A DNA stretch of 64,000 bases, taken from the NCBI RefSeq assembly GCF_014805625.2, contig NW_023998490.1, positions 62,001-126,000 of the forward strand, read 5' to 3'. The notes beneath the pieces were generated by a model. That model was given only the letters and a program-made list of their open reading frames with translations, did not search any database and had not been told where the DNA came from. Positions 23,165 through 33,250 of the stretch are shown here, piece after piece (positions within the stretch are counted from its first letter, which is position 1; each line of letters starts with the position of its first letter). A program made the translations under genes and the position numbers. The stretch comes from Glossina fuscipes (Eukaryota > Arthropoda > Insecta > Diptera > Glossinidae).

Positions 23165-23500
23165 GCTCTGAACGCGACTACCGTCTCAACCAGTCTCTCA
23201 ACTAAGACTCTCCCTAACTTATTTCTAACTTATTCTACCATACCCAATTGTTAACCTATCCTTATTCTACTCTTAATCTCTTCCTATTCTATTCTTACCC
23301 TATTCTTATTCTATTCCTATCCTACTCTTAATCTATCCCTCTTTTAATTTTACCCTATTCTTATTCTATTCCTATTCTTTATCCTAAACTAAGTTACTCT
23401 CTAACTTAAACTAGCACTCTCCCTCCACCAGAGCCGGAGAACCCGTGAGGCCAAAATGAGGGACGACTTTGGCTCCTCACAGATCATCTGTTCTTCGAGG
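23165..23500. repeat. Pyrimidine-rich CTATTCTTA repeat plus conserved downstream block, copy 1
   Basis: About 200 bases of degenerate CTATTCTTATTCTATTCCTA units, followed by GCACTCTCCCTC, a GGAGAACCCGT block and GGGACGAC..TTGG..TCCTCA. The whole arrangement recurs at 28500..28755, so it is a component of a repeated element and not random low complexity. Confidence 0.6.
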
Positions 23501-23586
23501 GTGAGAAGTGACTGTTGATAAGTCTCTCCGGTATTGGCCGGTCGGTGAAGGCTTCGGTGTGACGCGGCTGTTTGCTGCTGCGAATA

Positions 23587-23785
23587 TAACTGTTACCTGA
23601 GTAGAGCAAGGTGCTATCATTTTGGTGATACCGCAGATCCTGTTGCCTGAGCAAAGCAGGGTGCTATTGTTTCGCGATAACGCAGACCCTGTTGCCTGGG
23701 CAGAGCAGGGTGCTAACCTTTTTGTGATACCGTAGAGCCTGTTGCCTGAGCAGAGGAGGGTGCTATCATTTTCAATGATTGCATT
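23587..23785. repeat. ~50-bp tandem repeat, four units
   Basis: Units begin CTGTTRCCTGAGYAGAGCAR, continue GGTGCTATCATTTTGGTGAT and end ACCGCAGATC; starts are at about 23587, 23637, 23686 and 23736. The last unit breaks after GGTGCTATCATTTT. It lies just upstream of retrotransposon-like coding remnants and may be a 5' regulatory minisatellite of that element. Confidence 0.8.
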
Positions 23786-24389
23786 GTATTTTCAAGGATT
23801 GAATTGTTTTCAATCAATGATTTTTATTCAATTTTTCATGCCCTGCATTGATTTTTATTCCCTGGCCAGCAGTCCGGCATCTCGACGTCGGAAAGCCGTA
23901 TACAAACATTTGAAAATCGTATGCTAAAACGTTGTACTGAACTGAGCCCCTCAAATCCTCAACATATTCTCAATGTCATATTTGGGGAGTGGCCCGTTTC
24001 CGAAAGAGCTCTTTTTTGCACTGCCAAGGAATTAATTAAGATCAAGATGATACTTCTTTCTTTCAGGAAGTTATATCTCTCAGTGATACTATCTCTTGCA
24101 GCTACACTTTTTGCTATCAAAAACTTTGTCATATTTTTGATAAGATAGATTCAATTCTTCTCTGAAATTTCATTATCAACAAATGTAGAGTCTTCATGAA
24201 AATTCTCGAATCGATCTCTACCTCAAAGCAAAATGTCAACTTCTCTTGTATGAGGATGTTATGAATGAGAATCAATACGTGTTTGATAAGATGTGGCATG
24301 AGTCTCAAGTAGATGACTGTCACCCCATTTGGGCACCTAGCCAAAGCGGTTTTTTTTAAATGTAAAAGACGATTTTCGTGCAGAGAGAG

Positions 24390-24905
24390 CTCGTGTTGAT
24401 GGGACAATTTTGTCCGTCAAATACACTCCCAATGAAGCAATTCGGGCAATTCGAACCACATCCTTCAACAGCTAAATGACGAATTTAAAGAGATTGCGCG
24501 TGTTAAATCCACTCGCCTTTTCTATACAATAAATCCCATATTTCAATTCAAACCCTTTTCTGTGGCTTCTTTTAATTCCTGGGAAATCAAAATTCTTTAC
24601 AGACTCATGAGTGGTCATACCTATAAGAAAGTTTATTTAAAAATGATTCGCGCTACACCATGTGATGTTTGTGAAGTTTGCAATGTTGTCGAGTCTGCTG
24701 AGCGTCTAATCTTCAGACGTCATAGGCTTGATGGCATTAGAGGTTCTTTTAGCTTCTTCAAGTTACATGATGGTCTCCCCGATCTTTTTGCAACAAAAAA
24801 TGTGCGTCATCTCGGGGAACTAACTTGCTTTGTTACAAAGGCTGATTTATCGTTTTATTGATTATTTTTCTTTCTCTTTTTTCTTTTTTTTTTGCGTTCA
24901 ATCAT
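24390..24905 (+). mobile_element. C-terminal region of a non-LTR ORF2 with Cys/His motif
   Basis: Plus-strand reading: DGTILSVKYTPNEAIRAIRT near 24400, then ASFNSWEIKILYRLMSGHTY at 24562, then PCDVCEVCNVVESAERLIFR RHRLDG, the C-x2-C..C arrangement seen after the RNase H domain in I/R1-type elements; the expected His and last Cys have been changed. It ends FVTKADLSFY at 24861, followed by T-rich sequence. Same family as the degraded piece at 2935..3445. Upstream frames at 23740..24150 are fragmented and may belong to the same element. Confidence 0.55.
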
Positions 24906-24924
24906 TTTCTATTAATACTTCTTT

Positions 24925-25193
24925 AATTGAATCTGTTCAAAAACAATTCTTGCTGTTTGCCATTAGGAATTTGGGTTGGGATCCAATTGCCTCTCTTTTT
25001 CCCTATGAAAATAGCTTGTTTCTGTTGTCCTTACCTCTCTCGAGAAACATATATTTGTTCTTGGCGTTTCCCTCGTAATCAAAATATTAAATGCTACCAT
25101 TGTCTCGCCTGCATTACTTGGTGAAATAAGCTTTAATGTCCCCAACCGCTTCTCTAGCCACTTCGTCTTGGTTAAGCTTAGTCAATGTGAATA
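24925..25193 (+). mobile_element. Jockey-like 3' fragment, left half (split by mariner)
   Basis: Encodes ESVQKQFLLFAIRNLGWDPI .. PYENSLFLLSLP .. LVKLSQC, matching the end of ORF2 in the fuller copy at 39860..40115. The frame is broken near 25040. The sequence stops at the TA of the mariner insertion and resumes at 27693. Confidence 0.85.
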
Positions 25194-26714
25194 TTACGTT
25201 GGGGAAAAAGAAATCCATTATTTTTTCGGTAGATGGCTGCACTGATAGATTTCTCCTAAAGTATCGATCAAACAATTTCAGATTTATGCTCGTTGGAAAG
25301 GTGACATTTCGCAGTAAAAAAAATTCTTTTGCTGTTTTTTGTTTGGTGCATTCAGTTGTGAGTTACAGCGTGTTAAAAATGGAAGTGAACAAAGAGAAAA
25401 TTCGGTACATTTTACAGTTTTTCTTTGACAAAGGCGAAAATGCAAGCCAGGCGGCTAAAATTGTCAATGGTGTTTATGGTTCCGATACTGTAACAGCCAA
25501 TTATGTGTAATTTTAGTTTCGTAGATTCCGTTCAGGAATTTTTGATGTTAAAGATGCACCTCGCACAGGTAGGCCGGTCGTCGAAAATGTCGATAAAATC
25601 GGAGAAATGATTGAAGTTGACCGGCATGTTAGCAGTCGTAACATCGCCCAGGAGCTAAAAATCGACCATAAAACAGTTTTAAACCATTTACACAAAGCTG
25701 GATTCAAAAAGAAGCTCGATGTTTGGGTGCCACACCAATTAATAGAAAAAAACATGATGGATCGAATTTCCACCTGCGAAGCCTTGGCCAAACGGAATGA
25801 GATAGACCCATTTCTTAAACGGATGGCGACTGGAGATGAGAAATGGATCACATACGATAACCCTGTGCGAAAACGATCGTGGTCAAAGAGCGATGAAGCA
25901 CCTCAAACGGCCAGGAAGGTTTTGCTATGCATTTGGTGGGACTGAAAGGGGATTATTTATTATGAGTTGCTTCCATATGGCCAAACGGTAAATTCTGATC
26001 TCTACTGTCAACAACTGGACCGTTTGAAGATAGCGATTGACCAGAAACGGCCAGAATTGGCCAACAGGAGAGGTGTCGTGTTCCACCAGGACAACGCTAG
26101 GCCACACACATCTACAGTGACTCGCCAGAAACTTCGGGAGCTTGGTTGGGAATTTTTAATGCATCCGCCATACAGTCCGGACTTGGCACTAAGCGGTTAT
26201 CATCTTTTTCTTGCTTTGCATAATTTCTTTAATGATAAAAAATTGGAATCTAGGGAGGGTTGTGAAAATCGACTACTAGAGTTTTTTGCAAATATATAGC
26301 ATGCTAAGCAACTCAAAGGGCTCTTAACGATATCTGACTAGCTCGCCGAAATTGGGGGGTTCATGAAAGTGATTTTGCCCTATAGAATCTTTCTAAATGT
26401 AAGTGGATGTGTAGTGAGTGTGAGTGTGTTAAGTGATCACTTACTTCGCCAGCCAGTATCAAAACAACAAAATTAGATTACAAACATTTTATTAGAGTGT
26501 TATTGATATAAAAGTCTTAACCTAAAAGTGTCAAATGTGTATTTTGATTCAAAATTATGATTACAATAAAAATAGGAATTACAATCTATATTAAAAATAA
26601 AAACGACCACTCACCTAGGCACGCCGAATGTACATTCGAGATCCTAGAGAAAAAAAAAATCAACAACTTGTTTAACCTAATTTGAAACCGCTGTCACGTC
26701 CGCTCTTTGATTTT

Positions 26715-26852
26715 CTACACCAGTTGCAAATCACTGTCACCGTAATACGTGCCAGTGGCGACTATGCGATACTCATCTGATATAACCTCCCAAAATTTTC
26801 CACCGATTTGATTTCCGCATTGACCGGCTTGCATGTGCACAATTTCACACAT
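26715..26852 (-). pseudogene. Beta-tubulin N-terminal fragment (testis-type beta2-like)
   Basis: The minus strand from ATG at 26852 reads [20 protein letters not shown] then [20 protein letters not shown] then DLQLV and a TAG stop at 26715. The motif [10 protein letters not shown] is the invariant beta-tubulin N-terminus (GTP-binding region). [11 protein letters not shown] and [13 protein letters not shown] match the Drosophila testis-specific beta2 isotype better than beta1/beta3 (recalled sequences). Similarity ends abruptly at residue 45. Substitutions include Arg2 to Cys. This is a captured or duplicated fragment, not a functional tubulin. Confidence 0.85.
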
Positions 26853-26974
26853 TGTGTGTTTTTGGTTCTCTTGAAACAAGCGATCTTCAATTGGTTAAAA
26901 CTATCTGCTTCTACTTATTTTTAGCTCTTCTTTAAGTGCCGTAAGAAATGTTTATATTTTTATTTTTATTTTTT

Positions 26975-27365
26975 TTTTAACTTAAAAAAAGTCTACTTTA
27001 TGGATGACATACTTCAACTGAATATTTTTTTTGTATTGGGAATATCCTTTCTTCAAGATTACAGATGACTCAGGAGACCGGTCACGTCATTAATATAATT
27101 AGCGAACTGAGTTATTTAATGCACTCGCGTTGGATTGTCAATTTTCTTTTTTTTTTAGATTACTTAAAAAAAGTCTTTACTTTACGGATGACATATTTCA
27201 ACGGAATATTTTTTTTTTTTTTTTTTTTTGTATTGGGAATATCCTTTTTCAACTGAATATGTTTTTTTATTGGGAATATCTGTTTTCAACTGAATATGTT
27301 TTTTTATTGGGAATATCCTTTTTCCACTGAATATGTTTTTTTATTGGGAATAGCCTTTTTTCAAT
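26975..27365. repeat. Minisatellite with ~38-bp unit
   Basis: Units of the form TTCAACTGAATATGTTTTTT + TATTGGGAATATCCTTT; the last four (from about 27197, 27247, 27286, 27325) are adjacent. A longer ~180-bp unit is also duplicated: ACTTAAAAAAAGTC..GGATGACATA occurs at about 26980 and 27162. Located at the right end of the insert inside the mariner. Confidence 0.8.
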
Positions 27366-27692
27366 TATTAAAATTTTTAAATTTATTTTTTTCGCTTTAT
27401 TTATTTTTACTGAACTGAACAAAATCCAAAAGTTGAATAATCAAAAAAAAACGTTCCCAACCAAAAAGAAAAATTGACATCCAAAAAAAAAAATAAAACC
27501 AACGCCTACTTGTTTTCCTACAAATAGAGACCAGGACTTCTATGAGAGAGGCATTTTGAAGTTACCTTTAAAATGGCAACAAATCATACAACAAAATGGT
27601 GCATATTTGACCCAAATCGGACAATCCGAAGCATGTTAAATAAAGTCCTGAAGTTCATATAAAAATAATGGATTTCTTTTTCCCCAAACTAA

Positions 27693-28143
27693 TATAATTA
27701 TGAACTGTTTAACCCACTCAGAGTTGTTTGCAAGAACCTAAATGATGTCTATCACCTATTCTCATTATCGGACTCTTTAAAGTCCATTAAAGCAACATTG
27801 CTTAATACGCGTAATTTACCTATGTCGTACTTAAACTAACTCTTAACTCTAAAAAGTCATTATGAGTCGAAAATTAATTGTTGTTAACTATTATCGGTTG
27901 CCAAGCTTATGCATGTTTGCGATGGCTTAGTGGTTCATTTGTAATTTGGTCCTGTACCGGCTCTATGCTGGTTATGTACATGCTTTTTTTCTTCTTCTTA
28001 TTTGTTTTATTATACTTATAATAAGTTTTAATATTAATTAGTTTAAGATTTACTTTAAGAGTCAATTAAACTCAACTGTCAATTTGTGTTAGTTGAGTTT
28101 CTTGTATAAGTAGAATAAATAAACAAATAAATAAATAAATAAT
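27693..28143 (+). mobile_element. Jockey-like 3' fragment, right half
   Basis: Continues the element cut by the mariner: YELFNPLRVVCKNLNDVYHL-like coding sequence to LPMSYLN and a stop near 27838, then the family 3' UTR (GTTAACTATTATCGGTTGCC, AAGCTTATGCATGTTTGCGA) ending in AATAAATAAACAAATAAATA at 28117..28143. Same order as 40115..40582. Confidence 0.9.
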
Positions 28144-28215
28144 ACGGCATTCATTTTCGTTTTCAGCCAACGTTTGCAACATTGTTTGACTTTCAACAAC
28201 TCAACCAGCATAGTT

Positions 28216-28236
28216 ACACACACACACACACACACA
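28216..28236. repeat. (CA)n microsatellite
   Basis: Uninterrupted ACAC run of about 21 bases. Confidence 0.95.
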
Positions 28237-28419
28237 ATTACACTTAACATACCGGCTAATGTTATTACGGCCGTTTTTTTTTGTCGCGTTTTATATATTA
28301 TGAGGACGTTTCGTCTCTTTCCTAAGGCCGGGGCAACTCAGCGGCCTAGTGAAGGAAACACAAAAAAAATTTATTGGTTGCAGGTACCTTTATTTTGTGA
28401 ATTCCTCTAGGTTATACTT

Positions 28420-28760
28420 TACTTCCTATGTCTAAGCCTAAAACGGGACCTCCTCGGTCTATGACTAAAAATCGACTTCGTCACGTCGACGACTCAAACT
28501 CGACTAACCTACTTTTATATTCTACTCTTAACCTACCCTTAGCCTACGCTTAATCTAGCCTATTCTATTCTTAATCTATTCTATCTTAATCTATTCTTAT
28601 TCTATGTCTACCCTATTCTTATGCTATGCCTATCCTACTCTTATGCTAGGCCTATCCTATTCTTATGCTAGCTTACTCTCTAGCACTCTCTCTCTCCCCA
28701 GACATAGACGGAGAATCCGTCAGACCAAAAAAAGGGACGACGTTGGGTCCTCAAAATATA
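28420..28760. repeat. Pyrimidine-rich repeat plus conserved block, copy 2
   Basis: Degenerate CTATTCTTAATCTATTCTAT units to about 28670, then AGCACTCTCTCTC, GACGGAGAATCCGT, GGGACGACGTTGG and TCCTCA in the same order as 23424..23495. Preceded by a CCGGGGCAACTCAGCGGCC segment. Confidence 0.6.
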
Positions 28761-28859
28761 CTTGTGACCAAAAATTACGCTGGATATATAAGCCACAAAT
28801 CTATTAGCTTAGTCCATCTCTACTCAACAAACCAAAAAAAAAAAAAAAAAAAATAATAA

Positions 28860-29345
28860 GACCAGAGCAATTTGATGATGCAGATCCCGTGGTGATATAT
28901 GATATGATTTTTGATCTCTTTTGTAGTAATTATTTAAGTTATAATAGTCCACTCAGTACTGTCCATTCTGTGGTTTAGTCCAGAAGATTGATACCTTTAC
29001 ATCCAGGTTTGGCTGTATCGGGATGGATTATTGATTTATAGATTGATAAAATTGATTTATTGCACCAAGTTGGGTATTGTTTGTAAAAGAATCGCAAAAT
29101 GTTATTGAGGGCAAATACAAATCAAACAATTGTATAAAGAAACTTTCGTTTCAAATGAGAACCAACAGGCCAGAGTAAAAGTGGTAATGAATGCTTTTTG
29201 CTTTAATGCTGAAGATTTGTTCGAAGCGTACGTTTTAAAACTTTTGTGTCAAGTTGTGAATATTGCAATCTTTAAAGTTATAAAAAGAGCAGTGAGCAGA
29301 CCGAGGGACACTGTCCAGAATTCGAAGCTAATCGTTCAAGCCTAG
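28860..29345 (+). other. Possible decayed coding sequence, unrecognised
   Basis: Frames near 28860 read QFDDADPVVIYDMIFDLFCS NYLSYNSPLSTVHS, and 29130..29345 gives a 71-aa frame (ETFVSNENQQARVKVVMNAF, CFNAEDLFEAYVLKLLCQVV). Both look protein-like but are short, in different frames, and separated by stops. Mobile-element or host pseudogene; I cannot decide. Confidence 0.25.
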
Positions 29346-29950
29346 TTTTGGCGCTGCAACCAGTTTTACTATCGGTTCAATTGTATTTATTTTTTAAATA
29401 CAGGAGGCGTGTGTCTGAGAGCAGTTTTCCGCCTTATATTATAATATATATCCATATAATCTGATCAAGCTAAAAGTTTACTCACACTTTTATCTCTAAT
29501 AATAATGCGGTGCAGGATACACAATATTTCTGTACAAATAAAATGACTGACGTGGGGAAGAGATCTGACTATCTTTTGTTTAATTCAAAAAGACCTGATT
29601 CCATTAATGCGATGTAATAAAAATTAATCAAAGTTCTTACATGTTAAAGTGTCTCTGGGTAAATTTAGATTTTTTCTCCACCTTGCAGTTATTTGAAGTA
29701 ACAGCTCATTCTAAATATTATTTTTTCGATATAATTTGTAATAATCAATCGGTGGCACGGCTTGCTTTGACAACAAGATCGTGCAGTAACGGCGTGACGC
29801 ACTGAATAGATTTACTGGGATTCGTGTTGTTTATCCTGCTGTGTGGAAAAACTTCAAAGAACTGCAAAGACATCAACATAACGTTTTTCTAAGCTAAATA
29901 TATTAAGAAATATTTCAAAATCTAACCTGTATTCATTTTTTTTTTTTTCA
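29346..29950. other. Intergenic, nothing recognised
   Basis: No ORF or repeat of note; flanks the TRRAP-like fragment on its left. Confidence 0.4.
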
Positions 29951-29958
29951 TTTTTTAG

Positions 29959-31045
29959 CCGAGACATGCGACCGTCCATGCCTCCTTCCGAAGCAATATT
30001 CGCTATATTCCAAAGGTAAGTTCGCCTTTATCTTTACTCATTGTTATTTATAAGTTATTAAGTTATTTCTATTTAATTTTAGATTGACAAACAAAATCCA
30101 AGTACAAACCTTAATAATACGAGCATCATGAAACCAGATCAATTGTTGACTATTATACGGCCTATTCAAAACGGTCTTGTGTGTCGTACATTAAAATACC
30201 AAAATTGTTCGACTCAGGCACGTTCTGATTACACGCCTAATTACATTATATCCTCCCGATCCGCAACATAAAAACTATGATTTGGATGTGTTATAAAGTG
30301 CTATCAGCAAAACTGGTAGACAATTTAACGTTTTATGAGAAAAGCCCACAACCGAATCCCTCTTCTCTTTTCGGTACTGTTATGGTATTGAAGGCTTGTT
30401 GTGCCAACAATCCAGAATACATAGGTCGGTTAATGTTGCAATTTATAAGAGTTTTGAATCGCTTAACAAAGGAACATATTGCGATGCAAAACAGCAATCA
30501 AATGAATTCGAATTCAGACGGAAATCACTTGTCACTGGATTTACTTATATTATCTTTGGATATGATTAAAAATCGTATAATCGTTATGAATGTGGAGGTG
30601 AAGAAACTATTGATAGGTAGCATTATTGTTTCCATTATTGAAAAAAGTAATGATGTGAAAATACTGAAGTGTATTGTAAAAATGTTGGATGATTGGGTTC
30701 GGGTAAGAGAGCAAAACCCTTTGGTTCAAATACCATCCATAAAAGTGAAATCCGTTTTGCTGCTTAAATTGATGCAGTGTGTGGAGAAGATTTTCTTTGA
30801 CGAAGTTGGGTTGCACACGCAATTTCTGGAGATGATCAATTACATATATCCAGCATAATCCAACGTAAATCCAACCATTCGAGCTAAATTCTTTGAAATT
30901 GTTGATGCTTCTATGAGACGTCGACTAAATGACCGTTTATTATATGTCATATGCCTGGGATTGAATTGGTACTCATTATTGAATCAAGCAATGCATTGAA
31001 CTTTTAGTTTTGACTGCCAATCAGATGCTTCGGAACGCCTGAGAA
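29959..31045 (+). pseudogene. TRRAP / Nipped-A fragment, intron-containing and broken
   Basis: TRRAP (fly Nipped-A) is the giant pseudokinase scaffold of SAGA and Tip60. Exon-like block 29959..30019 (RHATVHASFRSNIRYIPK) has an acceptor before it and a GTAAGT donor, and joins through TTTTAG at about 30082 to IDKQNPST .. MKPDQLLTIIRPIQNGLVCR TLKYQN. After two frameshifts near 30260-30290 comes VLSAKLVDNLTFYEK, SLFGTVMVLKACCANNPEYI, LMLQFIRVLNRLTKEHIA, then SLDMIKNRIIVMNVEVKKLL. After a stop at 30856 it continues IRAKFFEIVDASMRRRLNDR LLYVIC .. IKQCIELLVLTA. The last blocks parallel human KFFEVFDNSMKRRVYERLLY and IKQCIELLL. Several stops; about 350 codons of a ~3800-residue protein. The retained intron argues for DNA-level duplication rather than retroposition. 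Confidence 0.8.
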
Positions 31046-32760
31046 CCTCATTAAACTTGATTAAACATAATTAAACGTTATTAAACATTTCAAAATGAAT
31101 GCTAGAGAGAGAAAGGAGGTGGTACCTTGGGTTGAATCAAATAATTGTCAATTGTGCTCTCGGCCCTTTTGTTGGAATTTTCATTCCATGATGAATCAAA
31201 AGCAAATCGGGAAATGAATATGTTTAAATTTAGATTATTTCTATATTGTCTTTTTGATTTGTGTTTTTATTTTTATTAAATCAATTCGTCAATATCATTT
31301 TCGAAACTGTGGAAAACCTATTTGCGGCAATTGTTCCAGTGATCGTATAAATATTCCAATTATGGGATTTGAATTTGATGCGCGTTGCTATTCTTCAAAT
31401 TAATTTTTGTTATTCAATTGTTTCGTAGACGTCCTTCATTTGCCTCATTTCATGATGCGAAACATTCGACTGTTTTTATGGATTTGGACGAGGGACGCAA
31501 GTGGTTACTTACTGTAGGGCAAGATTGCGTTTATCAAAAAACTGGGGGGTAAATTCATTTTAATTCGACTTAACTTTAAAGGACTAGTAGGAATCATTTT
31601 TTTGCTTTAATATACTGAATATTTTCTAAAATGTTAAATACCTAGTTTCTTAAGACTTTGTACTGCAATCATCGAGTTGTTTAGTTAAACGAAAGTAATA
31701 AATGCCCAAAAAATAGTGAATTTTTCTTAAAATTCTTTCTTGTTGGAGAAAAAGAATTAAATTTAGTTCGGGAGTAAAACTAATTTACAAAACAACATCA
31801 TGTCGTTTTTCGGGGAAAAGAAAAAAATGTGGAATCTTCAACAACAAATATCAGTTTCCTGCAACTCCTCACATGTGTCGAATTACTTTTACTTGACAGT
31901 CTAATTGTTTTGATGTATTGGGAAGATATCCGTTGACTAAATAGTGTTGCACTATTAAAAATTACAAAAAGATGTTCGTTCGCCTTTTTGGTATTAAAAA
32001 AATTATGAATCTCTCAGAAATTTTCCCGTATCATTACATTATTTCTATAATGAATGTTTGCTTACTTTGTTAATCTTAATGAGAAATAAAACTATTTTGT
32101 ATTCATATGTATTTATATGTAAAATGTATACGTACGTTAATAATTGTAATTGTATAAAATTAAAACAAATATTATTGGTTAATAAAAGCTGTGTGTATTT
32201 CTGTCGTTTCCTATAGGTGCTGGTGCTTATAATTCTTTCAACGGTCCAATCGATTACTCAATTATAGAGCCTTTCACATCTCTGATGCGTTTGACTTTGG
32301 AACGTACGAAGAGCCCAAGAAAGATTTGAAGAGAGCACACCGGAGTAGTTGCGTTTCGAAAAGGAATGATTCTTAGTTAAGTTCTTCTAATCAACCTTAG
32401 CTTTTTTCAAAACTGTGATGTTGTTTATTAGGGGAACTGCTAGTAAAATTAATAACTTCGTTTTTTGTTGAGACTTGGACTCAGGTGGAAATTCAATTCC
32501 TTTTAACTTCACGAATTATTTGCAAATAATTCGAAATTTATTCCAGGAACTTTTCGCACTTTTCGAATCTTTGGATGCTTTAACGGATATATAATACATA
32601 ATATAATCACTGAAAAACTAGATACCGATCGAAGTTGTATTGAAACCCAAAAAAGTTGAGTTTTGTTTTCTTTTAATAACAAATAATTGGTGGAAGTTAT
32701 ATTGAAACACAAAAAATAAAAAAAAACAAGAACGCAGTATAGTAAGCATCAAAAAAAAAA
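31046..32760. other. Mostly noncoding, with two short exon-like remnants
   Basis: At 31427..31551, after a TTTCGTAG acceptor, the plus strand reads [33 protein letters not shown], which looks like a WD40-type strand (VGQD in place of the usual repeat end). At 32217..32330, after a CTATAG acceptor, it reads GAYNSFNGPIDYSIIEPFTS LMRLTLERT. Neither continues and I cannot name either family. The rest is AT-rich with a poly-A run at about 32750..32766. Confidence 0.3.
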
Positions 32761-32766
32761 AAAAAA

Positions 32767-33250
32767 TGTTAACTACCACGGATTATTTTCTATTGTAGTG
32801 TGATCGCATACCGTCGTATGCATCCACTTTGAAGTGCGACAGAATTATGCTGAATTTGCATAATTCTGTAGCAAAAAAGTAAAACAAAAATTTTGTCGCA
32901 CTTCAACTGGCTGGGTATTGCATTACGAAATGCAATACGATGCCAGGCGCCCTAATTAAAATAATTGATAACGTTAGCATAAAATCACCTATAGATTTAA
33001 GTATAAATAATGCACCTGGCAAATAAAGAAGTTAATTGTTTTATGCAGTTCAATCAAACCGCATCAACTCGCTGTTTTAATAAAGGCGTTCTATCCGCCT
33101 CGTAACTTTAATTAGGGACCGTCTCTTGCCGAGTTCTTTGGCACTACTGATAGACTTGGATACGGATTCGGAGACTTGGCGTTCTGCAGCCGAGCAGATT
33201 AGGGACAAAACCGCAGTAGCGCACGGCGATACAAATCAAACCAAATCTAA
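32767..33250 (+). mobile_element. Hairpin-rich, LTR-like block (possible solo LTR)
   Basis: Four adjacent inverted repeats: GCATAC/GTATGC near 32807..32821; TTGAAGTGCGACA (32829..32841) with TGTCGCACTTCAA (32894..32906); nested inside it ACAGAATTATGC (32839..32850) with GCATAATTCTGT (32858..32869); ATTGCATT/AATGCAAT near 32918. Downstream come a TATA-like AGTATAAATA near 33000, an AATAAAG near 33024 and GC-richer sequence, the order expected of U3-R-U5. No coding region and no clear target duplication, so the identity as an LTR is tentative. Confidence 0.35.

Larger units (their letters stand above)
26295..27520. mobile_element. Insert within the mariner, 6-bp target duplication, origin unknown
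   Basis: CAAATA at 26289..26294 and again at 27521..27526 flanks this 1226-bp insert, and removing it restores the mariner reading (EFFAN then RDQDFYERG). No terminal inverted repeats, RT or transposase are visible. It contains a 14-bp palindrome CGAATGTACATTCG (26625..26638), a beta-tubulin fragment, and minisatellite sequence at its right end. It could be a nonautonomous element that captured host sequence, or filler DNA. Confidence 0.7.
25379..27639 (+). pseudogene. Mariner transposase pseudogene
   Basis: DD34D transposase remnant. The start MEVNKEKIRYILQFFFDKGE, the helix-turn-helix region (NIAQELKIDHKTVLNHLHKA) and the WVPHQL linker are clear. The first catalytic Asp is in ATGDEKWI and the second in VFHQDNARPHT; the third position, 35 residues further on, is Gly (SPDLALSGYHLF where the family has SDYH). 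Stops occur at 25508 and 25514 and at 25943..25945. The 3' end (YERGILKLPLKWQQII, GAYLTQIGQSEAC, stop at 27637) lies beyond the 26295..27520 insert. It is therefore triply disabled. Confidence 0.95.
25194..27692 (+). mobile_element. Inactive mariner transposon, itself interrupted
   Basis: Terminal inverted repeats of 29 bp (25194..25222 and 27664..27692; TTACGTTGGGG versus TTAGTTTGGGG at the tips, 27 of 29 positions matching), flanked by TA on both sides (25192..25193, 27693..27694), the standard mariner target duplication. The flanking Jockey-like sequence is continuous once the element is removed. A 1226-bp insert at 26295..27520 splits the transposase gene. Confidence 0.95.
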
